Positions 27,356 to 38,399 of a stretch of DNA of 64,000 nt are shown here, piece by piece. The DNA comes from Haemonchus contortus. Taxonomy: Eukaryota > Nematoda > Chromadorea > Rhabditida > Trichostrongylidae. The stretch covers positions 10,360,091 to 10,424,090 of the forward strand of contig LS997564.1 in NCBI GenBank assembly GCA_000469685.2. The letters are read 5' to 3'. Numbering within the stretch: position 1 is the first letter of the stretch; each line of letters begins with the position of its first letter. The position numbers and the translations under genes are program-made. The notes under the pieces are model-generated. The model did not search any database. It was not told the origin of the DNA and saw only the letters and a list, made by a program, of their open reading frames with translations.

Positions 27356-27454
27356 ATTTCTCAAGTACTCGGATAACTTTAGCTTCGATTTCTTGGTAAA
27401 CCTTGGAGCGATGGAAGTTTTTCGTCCTACCTTTTTATTGAAAGCGGTCTCAGC
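27332..27454 (-). other. gars-1: gars-1 first detected exon: leader or targeting extension
   Basis: The exon runs from an acceptor (ttttttccag, just above 27,454) to the donor at 27,331. The 99 nt before the ATG at 27,353-27,355 are open in the same frame and encode 33 residues with many Lys/Arg, several Ser/Thr and a single acidic pair, compatible with the end of a mitochondrial presequence. Two readings are possible. This may be a spliced-leader acceptor followed by a 99-nt 5' UTR, giving the cytosolic enzyme. Or there may be an upstream coding exon that adds a mitochondrial targeting sequence, as known for GARS genes that serve both compartments. I could not identify an upstream exon with an initiating ATG. 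Confidence 0.6.
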
Positions 27455-27723
27455 CTGGAAAAAATTATATGAGGTTTAATGGAAAAAGAGTCCAATCAGT
27501 GTATTGAAAGCTGAAATGAATTGGGAGTCCATTTCATTAGCACACTGCGCATTCAAAGAAATTGTATGGCTCTAGTTGCAAGGCACTACGAGTACAACTC
27601 GTGTATTTCACAAGCTCGGAGACTTTTACATATCGAGTGGTGCCCGGGTTAGATGTTTGTGCGATATTCTTTCTAATGTGTGGCAATACTTCATACCCTA
27701 ACAAGCTTTACGACGAGCGTTAT

Positions 27724-27770
27724 AGGCCCGTATGCACAACTCCCGGGGTAGGGGAGGGGGAGGAAATGTT
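27724..27770 (+). repeat. Inverted dispersed repeat, copy A
   Basis: About 45 bp (GGCCCGTATGCACAACTCCC followed by GGGGTAGGGGAGGGGGAGGAA) recurs on the opposite strand at 29,573-29,616 with about one mismatch. This is a G-rich fragment of a dispersed family; flanking sequence is not shared far beyond it. Confidence 0.7.
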
Positions 27771-29572
27771 TGCGAAGGGCGCGAACGTTCAAATGGTAGG
27801 TTTTGGGTCAAGATAGTGACAATGGAGCGATGTTTTTTCCTATAAACAGATGAAGAATCGACAGCCCTCGCAATCATATGATGTTTTGCCTCTGCGACCT
27901 TACCTTAGCGAGAGCTCAGAGAAGCCCGACCCCATTGGCTCCCCGGGGGAGGAATCTACCCCTAGAATAGAGCTGGGGCGCCGATGGTCATGTAGACCGC
28001 AACTCTGCTATTCACTACATTATTCGACTGAGCGCTTATTCCTCTGACTTCTGCTGCCGAATTCGTCAACTATTGCTCTGATTTTATTCTACTGCTGCAA
28101 CCAACTACAAATTTATTTATATTGTTGAATTCATTGCTATTAAGCAGTCGAATCTTCAGATAAGCAGGTTTTCTTTCTAGATTTACACCAGTTATCGTGA
28201 GCATGTTGCATCGCGATCCTGGTGTGATTTGAGAAGGAAACTGGAATCATTTCTGTGAGCAACTAATGAGTAGTTTTTGTATATTATTACATATCATATT
28301 GCATTTTATTCTTTGTTCACCCTGCTATTCCCGTCGTGGGAGTGGAGTGGCGCCATGGCGCTTGTTATGCGTGATATTAATTTATTTATGTTCCGCTTTT
28401 GTTCATAGCTCTCAATTTTCATCCTAAATGAATGCTGTCAGGTATTGCAGTTGTAATTGTGCTCCTTCTACTCGCTTTGCTCTTAATTTTTTAACGAGCA
28501 CTGCCTTGAAAAGCGGTTTACGAACCTTCGCGCAGAAGGACCACTTCCCGCCTAGGTGCGAAAACTTGTTGTCCATTGTGTTGTCCACATCTTTCATGAG
28601 CGCATAAAAAATTAAGTGTTGAAGATGTATTATGATAGCAATAGTAAGAAAGCCCGGCGCTTAGAGCAAAAAACTTTTCGAACAAGAATCATGTGTATAC
28701 CACGTGTAAAGGTTGAAATTGACGCTGCAACGGACTGAAATGCTTCGATGCGGCGGCTTGGAGAAAAGTTTATCTACCAAATGTACATCAGTGTTAGTGA
28801 CGAGGAATAAATTTTAGGGGGATTAAGCCGAGGGTTGCGGTGCTGGGAGGGGTGCATAAAGGAAGGTTGCGTATTTGCAGGATTCTCGAGGTATGAGCAT
28901 CCCGAGCCTAGGATGACGCAGAAATGTAAAGGTTAAAGAGTGGAAGAAGTGGCACGTATCGAATAAGTAATCCTGAACGGACTGGTGGTGATATGGTTCT
29001 TGCAGCCTCTTTGATGACGCTGCTTTCAGCCCCAAATATCTGAAAACCTTGTAAAAAATGAGAAATAGTCAAACTCCAAGCCGATTGTTATTTAATGACT
29101 AACGTCTAGAAACCACAATATCAACTGTTTATCTGGTATGCAAATTTTATTCATTCGAAGCTTTTTTTCTAGGCGCTTCACTGTCTTTTTGTCCCCTTCA
29201 TTTGTTTTTTCACACACTTGATTACCTGAGACCTGAGGGCAGCGTGGGATATTTAATTTGCGCATCTAACTAAGGTCACTTTGTACTTGGGTGCGCGATA
29301 ACTGGATGCTCGGTTAAAAGTTTCCACAACCCTCAAAGTGCATTTAGTGGAACATCGTAACATCTGCTACTTCCGTCAGCCTTCGTCGGATGTAGCTCCC
29401 CCACTTTGTTAAAAAGCTTTTCTGGAGCAAAAATCTACACTCTTCCCAAATTCCGGTTCAATCAATCGAAAAACACGAACTTCGGATACCATTCTAACAC
29501 TGGCCAAGCGGTAGTGTAGGCGCGAAATACTGCGCTCCAGCGTCACTTATCTGACCCACGGCGAAAACAAAC

Positions 29573-29616
29573 ACTTCCTCCCCCTCCCCTACCCCGGGAG
29601 TTGTGCATACGGGCCA
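29573..29616 (-). repeat. Inverted dispersed repeat, copy B
   Basis: Minus-strand partner of the repeat at 27,724-27,770. The two copies face each other across about 1.8 kb. Confidence 0.7.
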
Positions 29617-32600
29617 TAGTCTTCTCGTGGGCTCGGCTAGAATACGCGTGGAGGAACTACTATGCAATCCTGGCTTTTTACCCGTGATAAACACACCACC
29701 TCACCTTCTCCGTTGCTCTTTCCCTAATAAGGCTCAGAGAGAAGATGTATTACTCCGACTGAACAACTTTTCATTAAGTACAATTATAGTCCCGCAGACC
29801 CGCAGAGGCAGTTATTCCTCATTCCCTGCGCTCTAGCCCCTCGGTTGGTGGAGAGAACTGTCCTTCCGCCCCCTCCCAGCCACCTACATTTCTGTTTTCA
29901 AACCACCTCCTTCCTAAACCATAATGATCTCGCCTTTTCCTTGCCTTTGAAGATTACGCAATAGATTGTTCCTTCAACAAGTTATCATACGGTAGATCTC
30001 AAAAAAGGAATGAGATATACAGGCAAGTAACACGGTGAGATGTCAAGGAAACGATGCTTCCATCCACCACTGATTAACAGCGAATAAGAATAGTCGGCGT
30101 TCTAATTCTGGACACACCGACAAAATCACCTCACATAATTTTCACCCTTTCTGGACCTATTTAGAAAATTGAACAATTTAACCTAGATTGACTGGAAGAG
30201 GAATTTTTGGCTGGGGGGAGTCTTTCCGAAATTTACGACTACTAAGCACTAAAACTTGATAAAACATCGAAATCTCAGGAAGTCTCAGGCTGGGTTATGG
30301 AATGGCGTGAGATAGGTGACATCCGTATGTACACGTGGAATACGATATTAACGGCAGACTTGCAGTGCAGGAACAAAATTAATTTAGCAGTCTTTTGATT
30401 CTGTGTCACAGTAATTCAGAAAAGGGACGGTCATTAGACGTCTTAAATAACAGCGAAGCGAAATAGCTAAAGGGCGTCCAAGCAAGATATACGTGCTGCT
30501 CCAGAAATAAGTGGGGTCATAATTGTGCAATCAACCTCCCAGTCTGCTCGCTCATAACCAAAATGATTTCCGGGAAGATATACGAAAACAACGAGAGTTG
30601 AGCTTGAGAAGACAATATTTCTAATAGAAAGCAGCTTTCAAACACAATATTCCCAAAAGGATGCAGGTCATTTGCTTCACAGTTAAGTGGGATGTCGAAA
30701 ATCAAAAAAATTCCCAAATTATTCCATGAGACTACCCTCTAATTTGAAGGAAAAAACATGAAAATACTGAGAGATGTTGTCTAGTGGTGCTTTGGCAATC
30801 CAGTGAAGAACGAGGTGGGAGCTGCCAACGCTCAACTGCTCCATTGCATCATTCTGACGACGAATGTGTGGTGCACGATTTCGACACTATGATTCAAAAA
30901 TTTTCCGTTGATGGTAGTCCTTTGAAATTTGACTTGCACAGTGAAGTCCCAAAGAGGAATTTGGATGCTTCTGGGAGGTTTTACGACGTGTCGTATTCGA
31001 ACAAATTTTACGATCTATGGCTAAAATGGCTAAAACAACTCGTCAACATCCAATCCAGACTTCTAAGCAGATCGTGCTCAGTTGTTTTCTTGCGCTTCAT
31101 GAAAGGGAAGTGTCGTTATTTCGCATATATCCAAACAATTGTGGGCGTTAAGGAGTGGGTGCCCAACTAATTAGGTGCATTTTCGATCCATAACCGATTT
31201 TGATCAGGCTTTCCACAGCTTTCAGTAGCAGTATTTTTCACAACAATTTCAGCTCCACTTTCCTAAATTGAAAACCAACGTCACGAACGGAATTTCAGTG
31301 TTGGCACCAGGTCCCTACAGTAACCTTATAGTGAAATAAAATGCAATGGACGCAGAGTTTCACGACAACATCTTTCCTCTCACGACATAACCGTTGCTGT
31401 ACATGCAAACCCTCAAACCAGGAGACGCGACAATGCCTGTGGAGACTGTGTCGATTCACGACACTCCATTGAATTAGGATACCCATCTGAAAAACTGTAA
31501 TATGTAGTCAAGTGATCGTGCCGAATTTCTGCTTCTGACAGGTATACCGCCGAGTTGAGAAACCAACTCACTCGTTCTGACAGTGATTTTTTAGATGTCC
31601 CACCCTTTTTTTCGAGCAAAAAAAAAGGTTCCACTGGGCCAAAAATACTGTGGACTGTATAAAAAAACGGTCGAGGAGTCTCACTAGGCTCAAGAAAGCG
31701 AAAGGCACGTCCAAAAATATAAAAATCACTTTTTTCCAACTAGCACGGATTGGCAAGTTGAGTATTTAAATAATGCGATATACAAAAAGGAAGAAATCGT
31801 TGATTTCATGGAAACACATAGTAATTTTTCTACCAATAAAATCAGCAACTAAAATCCAAGGCCATTGGGCTCCATCAAGATTATGACACTTGATAAGGCT
31901 GATATCTGAGCGATATTTAAAAAAAAACAACAAAAAAGCTTAACCTATGAACGGGGCGAGGCGGAATCCAATTGATACGCATGGTTTGCACTAATTAGAA
32001 CTAGTTTAGGCTCGAAAATGTTACAGACATGATACAAATCACCACGTGTGAAACCGGGGCGCAATCGATAGAAAACTGCAACTGCGCAGAAATCGCGATA
32101 TTCTCTGTCGCCGCCGACCGAAATCATTGGATTAGTGGACTGGCTTCGTTGTTTCAGCTCTTATCTCTTACGAATTGTGGCCTACCAGAAGGCCAAGAAT
32201 ACTTATTGTTAGTCATTAGCCCCTCTTACAAGCTACTGTATGAGCAAATCACGCTTTGCAGTGTTTGTGTAGTTCCAAAGAGAAGACTCATTCCAGAACT
32301 ATCAGAAAAAAAAAAACTCAAAAAAACTCTCCAGTTATCATTCCTACCCATTTCATAATCCGAGGCCTTCATTCGGCACTTCGTTGAGACATAACTCTGA
32401 TAAGGAACCTATATTAGGAAAGTCGTCCAGTTTTTGTCCGTGCCATCAATCAACTCCCCTTTTCTTGCCAGGATCTCCATCGAACCTATTGATTCTCATA
32501 TTCCTCTGGAAGTTATTACAAGACTGTGTACTGTCACCCTTTTATGAATCAATCGGCATCTTTTTCTCCTACATCAACCTATAAAGTACGTAGCCCAAGC

Positions 32601-32959
32601 CTTACCTGCTAGATATACATAGCACTACAGGGGCTCAAACTGTTATCGAACTAACCTTGAAGAATTCTTGTGCGAATGTTGCTTTCTGATAGAATCGGCC
32701 AGCTAATACTACTCTTCTGATTAGGCACGTACTTATCATAAACCAGTCAAACAAGCTTCCGCTGGAATAGAATGCAAATCTATCGACTGTCAATGGAGAA
32801 GGAAGCCGAATATCGAGCTCACGAATGCGATTCGGCCGCTCGCCCCTGCTTCATGACGGCTCGACTACTTTCAGTTGAGACTTCCCTGATTTGAAATTTA
32901 AGTAGGTCTTGAGGGTTTTACTCAAAGTTATTGCAACAACACTCACCAACATCAAATAA

Positions 32960-32965
32960 TTTATT
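32960..32965 (-). terminator. Possible poly(A) signal of the ornithine carrier
   Basis: An AATAAA hexamer on the minus strand, about 500 nt past the stop codon. The distance is long for a nematode 3' UTR, so this is tentative. Confidence 0.3.
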
Positions 32966-33470
32966 TCATACATTCCATAAGCATCAATATCTTAATTGTA
33001 TGCTAGAAGCTAGTAAAAACTGAAGGACTCTCAGCCTATCTATAGTGGATATAAAGCATCCATGAAGATCTGTTAATCCCAATTAACGTGTAACATTAAA
33101 CATGGCACTGGTAGCAGCCTTTAAAAGTAAGAAAGTTTTCACCAAACCTAGGATATGCTTACTAAACGACAATATTCAGCTGTAGGAAGTTTATGACCTA
33201 TCCCCTTATAAGGCTAAATTTGCGACCCAAATTTGATACAAGACATATGAAGATTACCACAAACTTAACACGATCCGGCTTAATCAATTACATTGAATTA
33301 ATGGGGCACTAGTCAAGCAAGCAAACGCTCCTCGTTGTTAGTTGGGAATGGTTTCTGAGAAATACATTGTGAGAATGTTATAAACGTTCACGAAAGCTCA
33401 AATATCACTGGTACAACACGAGAAAACCGCCTTTGTCAAAAGTGCACTCTTGAGAAAATTCGGGCAGATT

Positions 33471-36400
33471 TTAGAATAAGGAATGCATCAACTTCTTCGA
33501 CTCTTCGTACGTTACGAATAGACTGCCTGATGCTAGGCAAGTACGAATCAGTGTAGGTAGAAGTCCCTTATACAGTGCCATCACACCTAAGGGTAAACAA
33601 GTTCTAAGGAAATAAGGAAAGCGTAAAAAGTTTTCATAATAAAAAAAACTTGCAATAAAAAATCATTAGCAACAAAACACACCTTCTTCCTTGGCCACTT
33701 GTATCAGCAGACGAATGAAATTCCCTTTTCCAGCAACCTGAAAGATGTCAACAATTACAAGGACAATCAAATGTGTTGAATCTAATAGGAATATTTTTAG
33801 TTAGAGATAGCTTACAGCTGTGGACGATAGACACAGTTATAAAGCAATGCGCTACTGAACAAAAACAAAAAGCCAAAAGCGTCATATTATGTCTTTCCCA
33901 AAGAAGAGTCTATGCAATATATTACCTGAAAGCCTTTCGGTTGAGTTTACTTGATTTTGATGAAACGATACAAAAAAACACAGACAAAATCGAAACTGAG
34001 GATGCCTGCACGTCATGGTGAGCATGAAGCAGCGAACTTTTGTATTGCAGAACTCAAATGAATCCTGTTCACTTACTTCCGACCCATTGCGGGGATTTCC
34101 GGAGTGGCTCTTTGGACCAAAATTCGAGACCTAATAGCCCGACACTATTCGCTCTCATTTTCAAGTTCAACTCGCAACCAGAAGAGGAAGAGCACGAGCA
34201 AAAATCTACCTACCTGCATCCGAGACTTCACCGAGTCAAATGGAAAGATTGCAGCCCATAGCGCCATTCCACCTATAGCACCGGAAACTGCAGTTCTCAA
34301 TAGTCCTGAAAATCAATAGTAAGAAACGCACTTTTCCTTTGAATAAACTCTCAATAGGAAGCGGATTATGAAGGAGGATTATGAACGGGTGAAAGAAAAG
34401 ACCGCATCCATATTTACCCAAAAATCGAAAAGATATAAGAAAAAACAGGAGTTCGCAGACAACTGCACATCAGAATAACCTCGAGAGCACATGGCAAGTC
34501 TCTAGGTGTCCTAGTAAGTGGTCTACTATCTGATGTGAAAACTTTCCTGCGCATATATCACGGTACTAGCCTTCTGATATGTAGACGGGAACAACAATAA
34601 ATTAATTCAGAGTACTGGAAAAACTTATAAGAGATAAAGAAAACTAACCTATGTCATCTTTCTCTTGCCCTTCCTTCGATAGCACATACCGTGAAGCTTC
34701 GTAGGCACCGAAGAAACAAAAATAGCCGGGAACCTGCAAAAAAATGGTAAAATAAGAGAAAAAATATTTCTACTCCTAGCACGTCCTACTCTCTATCAAA
34801 CGAGAATTTCCCATCTGATGAGCTGTGCTTTAAAGGTGTATGCCACACACCTTGATATTGTGGTATGCCTTCATACAACTAACTTAAGAATGACATATTA
34901 GCCCACCTCTCGCGCCAACGTTGGAGACATACCGATGAAGAATCCGCGAATACCCCTTTCTCGCCACATATCTCTACATACAGATGTGGGTGTACTGAAA
35001 TCGAAATTCTTAAAAATGGTTCTCCTTTCCAGTAAATGTTACAGCAGTACTTACCAAGAAATGCCAACTTCACGAGCTGCTTGCAAACGGCACTTAACTA
35101 ACTCTGTAGGACATAAAACAGCGGCTGCAAATACAGAGGCAAGTGAGCCAGCAGACGCATTTTGGAGTGGTGACATAGTTTTGACATCTGCGTGACCAGT
35201 GACTACACCAACTAACTATACAAAGAGCATTATGTTGAAACAACGTATGTATTCAATTCGAAACAAACTTCATACCTTCTGACAGTACCCGTATGCTGTG
35301 AAAAGGACGGCGTTTTCAGCCACATTTGCTGCTAAGGCTGGTAAAGTACCTGAAAGACGCAACTGAAGAGTTAGTTGCACAATACTAAGCCCAATCAAGT
35401 TGCTCATGTCATGGAGTGGTTCTCATGACGCATGCTTCTTTGGCTGCTTCAAACAGTTCATAGATTGCAGCATCGGTCAAATGGAACTTGAAAAGAAGGC
35501 ACTCACCGGCATATAATCCTCGAATTCCATCCAACCGATAGGTATCCCTTAGACAAGTTACCCAATTAGTATACATTTGCGGAAATGTTTGTACCTTTAC
35601 TTTGACTGTATCCAAAGGTTGCCCCGCGTAAACGTTGGCTACTCCACCTGAAAAGTGACATGGTAAAAAGTCAGGCTAATGATACATCGTTTATTTCTAT
35701 CCTTCTTCAGTAAAGCGCATTCTCTGATGGAGATAGATTCGACCTCCAGTCGAGCTCACACTAAGTTTTTAACGGCCCGCAGTTGCATATATTATTGCTT
35801 TCAGCATCGTTTCCTGTCCGTAAAACCAACCCTTCGGAAATAGCGAAAAAGTTTACAAAACACACCTCCCTTGCCGTTAATGAGGTGTCATGGTTACGGT
35901 AATTTCATCCAGATTGGTGTGACGAGAACGATGTTGGGAACAGGGAAATTTCTATGGCAAGCAAAAAAAACCCCTTCTCACCCCACTTAGGAAACACCAC
36001 TTGAAAACCAACCGATGGCGAATTTCGAAACAAGTGTCGAGTTCGAGAGTGCGGCGCTAAAAACCTTCGAAGCGGTCTACATCCAAGTGTGAAATACCAA
36101 ACGGAGAGGGTCACTAGGCTTGCGCTGACATAGCACGCCGACCTTGAAGGATACTCCTCAGAGTCTTAAAAACGCTGGTAATTGAACGCGTGGCGCGAGA
36201 ATCTCAGGTTTCTACATATTGCTTGCCAAAGAATAACACTTGTTGCCCCTTTAACAGCACACTCGCATTCCTCTCCCTGCAGAGATAACACAATTCCCTA
36301 TCAACAGCATAATCCTTATTCCGAGACTATCACAATTGCCATTTTTGTAATGGCTAAGGCCCTGCGAACCGCGCAGATCCGCATTTACGATATTTCCCTG

Positions 36401-36606
36401 TAAGCTATCTCAATTGCTCTTATTGTGTTTGACTGAATGCCACCTTACCGAGAAAATTAGATTAAAATTTCCCTTTCTGAACAGTTTCGAAAAAATGGAG
36501 GCAGTACGTGAATTCAAAAATACGCACCTAACGTGCCAGCCATCAGGTCAATTACACCATCCTTGAAATGTGCCACCACACTGTGCTCTGAGGATGCGCC
36601 GTGCAT
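33471..36606 (-). CDS. Mitochondrial ornithine carrier, SLC25A15 family
   Basis: An inner-membrane carrier expected to exchange ornithine (and related basic amino acids) across the mitochondrial membrane. Exons (minus): 36528-36606, 35507-35647, 35276-35349, 35055-35215, 34907-34994, 34649-34733, 34214-34305, 33683-33737, 33471-33586. All phases agree; 296 aa against about 301 in human ORC1. The three carrier signatures are visible: PLDTVK (37-42), PTELVK (134-139) and PFDSVK (231-236). Flanking sequence matches the ORC1 pattern (VKVQTFP, NVAENAVLFTAYGYC, LVKCRLQ, VPGYFCFFGAYE). The ATG lies 3 nt after an acceptor, suggesting trans-splicing. I recall C. elegans T10F2.2 as the orthologue. ORC1 versus a close paralogue is judged from these motifs only. 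Confidence 0.94.
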
Positions 36607-36612
36607 TTTCTG
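36603..36612 (-). promoter_or_regulatory. Putative trans-splice acceptor of the ornithine carrier
   Basis: TTTACAG immediately precedes AAAATG on the minus strand. With no coding exon evident upstream, the simplest reading is a spliced-leader acceptor giving a 3-nt 5' UTR after the leader. Confidence 0.5.
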
Positions 36613-38399
36613 TAAAGATCTTGAAGGGAAAGAAATGATCCTCAAATATCGTCAGTTACAGTTCTTCCCGCAATTTTCAAGAAATGCGAAAATTAGCAAA
36701 ACTCCATGAGTGCACTACTACATTGATTATTCTCAGGAACAGAAGTTATCAGTCGTTTAGTGAACTTTTCGACAAACAGAAATCGTAATATCAATACTAT
36801 TCCGTTGATGATGACCACAGACAGGAGAGCTTAATGAAACACATACAAACGAAACAAATATATGAAAGGAGCGAACAAGGCCAAGTGGAGGACACGATAA
36901 TGAACGAGTTATTAGAATTCACCGAGCACGTACTACAATTGACAATACTGATGAAAAAATTACAATTAACAACAACAGAGATCGCTCGGTTTAAAGTAAT
37001 CGATTCAAACAACAAATACTTGGGGCTACTCCGACCAGGTAAAATGGAATGTTTATTGATAGCCATTGAAACTTCTCTAACTTTGCCCCCTCAATTGTGA
37101 ACTGATCCATAGTGCGAATAAACAAAAAAGGACAATTAACACAACTTTTTGAGCGAATTCGGTAACCGGATTAGCATTTACAATACGTAGGAACTATTAG
37201 GACATTAAATTTAATTTATTTCCGACAGGAACTTTTATACCCACTTGAACGGTGATGCGAGACAAAGGGACTGGAGAGGGCCAATAAAGATAACGTTAAC
37301 TCCCAACAACTCCAAAAACTGATCGGTTAAAACGTTTACCTGCCTATTAACTAGTGAAAAAAAGCTGCTACCTGTGTTAAGTGGACCAACCCGATAGTGT
37401 GATAATGAGGAATCCTTAAGACGCCCGCCCAAATGCTTCTAGCGTAATAAATCACGTATGGCAGGCTGCACTCTTGCTTCTAAACTAATCAGTTATCTCG
37501 ATTTTAGTTGATAGAAATCTGCCAGTCACTTGTGTTTGCATCGATATCCCTAGCAATAACAAGTGTACTGAAGAACAAAACAAAATACTTAGTCATGAAA
37601 TCTACAAGTTTACAGCTGTGCAAACCGGAAGCGAGAATCAACATAGTGATATCAGAATGAATTGGTTCAACAACGTATTGATGAAAAGAAACTACCGTAT
37701 AAAACATAGAACTGTTGAAACACCCGCAAGGAAGAGAGCAGATCGAACGTTCTTTGCTTTTAGAAGAAATAATGCAGTCGAAGACTGGGAGGCATAAAAA
37801 GTGATAGCGATGACAATCTCCGCTGTAGAACCGTTACCGTCCACATTCCTATCACGATTTTCACCTAAGAGTCAAGGGACGCGGGGACAACCACAGCCGA
37901 CAATTTGTTGAAGTGCCGTACCGAAACCTGGTCTTGAAGTAAAAAAAAAAGTAGTTTGGGCATAGAGCGTGAAGGAATGGTCAGTTTCCGCCGCAAGATA
38001 TTTACATTCATAAAACTAAGACAACCTAGACAGCCCAACCCCTTACTGCTAAGAGGATAGCCCGTATAAGAGGATAGCCCGTATAATTCCGCTCCCAATG
38101 GCCACCACCTCAACGCTAGCTCTTGGGCCGTATCTAGGGCAGCACTAAAGGCGAGCACTCAGGTATCACACTAGCCTATACCTTCAGGTGTTTGTCGCTG
38201 CATATGATGTGATTGGAAGCCAAATGCAGCCTAGTTGGCCGAAAACCGCGACAAAACACGCCGTTGCCTTTAAAAGATTGGGCCAGTAGATAGCACTGCG
38301 TTGCGATAACACAGTGCTTTTGAACGCCTTAATTTCAACGAAAGAAAAGTGTCATGGAGCGGCAAATCTGTAACATATCATCTCGAAGTTATACCGAGA
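36610..38399. other. Intergenic region, ornithine carrier to ulp-1
   Basis: 1.8 kb between two genes on the same strand. I see no gene. A 17-bp perfect tandem pair (AAGAGGATAGCCCGTAT) lies at 38,051-38,084. The gap is far longer than the roughly 100-bp spacing typical of C. elegans operons, so co-transcription with ulp-1 is not indicated by spacing. Confidence 0.55.
38051..38084. repeat. 17-bp perfect tandem duplication
   Basis: Two adjacent identical 17-bp units (AAGAGGATAGCCCGTAT). No function is evident. Confidence 0.85.

Larger units (their letters stand above)
27455..33470. other. Intergenic region between gars-1 and the ornithine carrier
   Basis: Six kilobases separate the start of gars-1 from the stop of the next gene. 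I see no assignable gene. It holds a short repeat present twice in opposite orientation (27,724-27,770 and 29,573-29,616), small unrelated ORFs such as 30,784-31,170 (+) and 31,413-31,739 (-), and a possible poly(A) signal for the carrier at 32,960-32,965. If gars-1 has an upstream presequence exon it should lie in the low-coordinate part of this interval. Confidence 0.5.
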
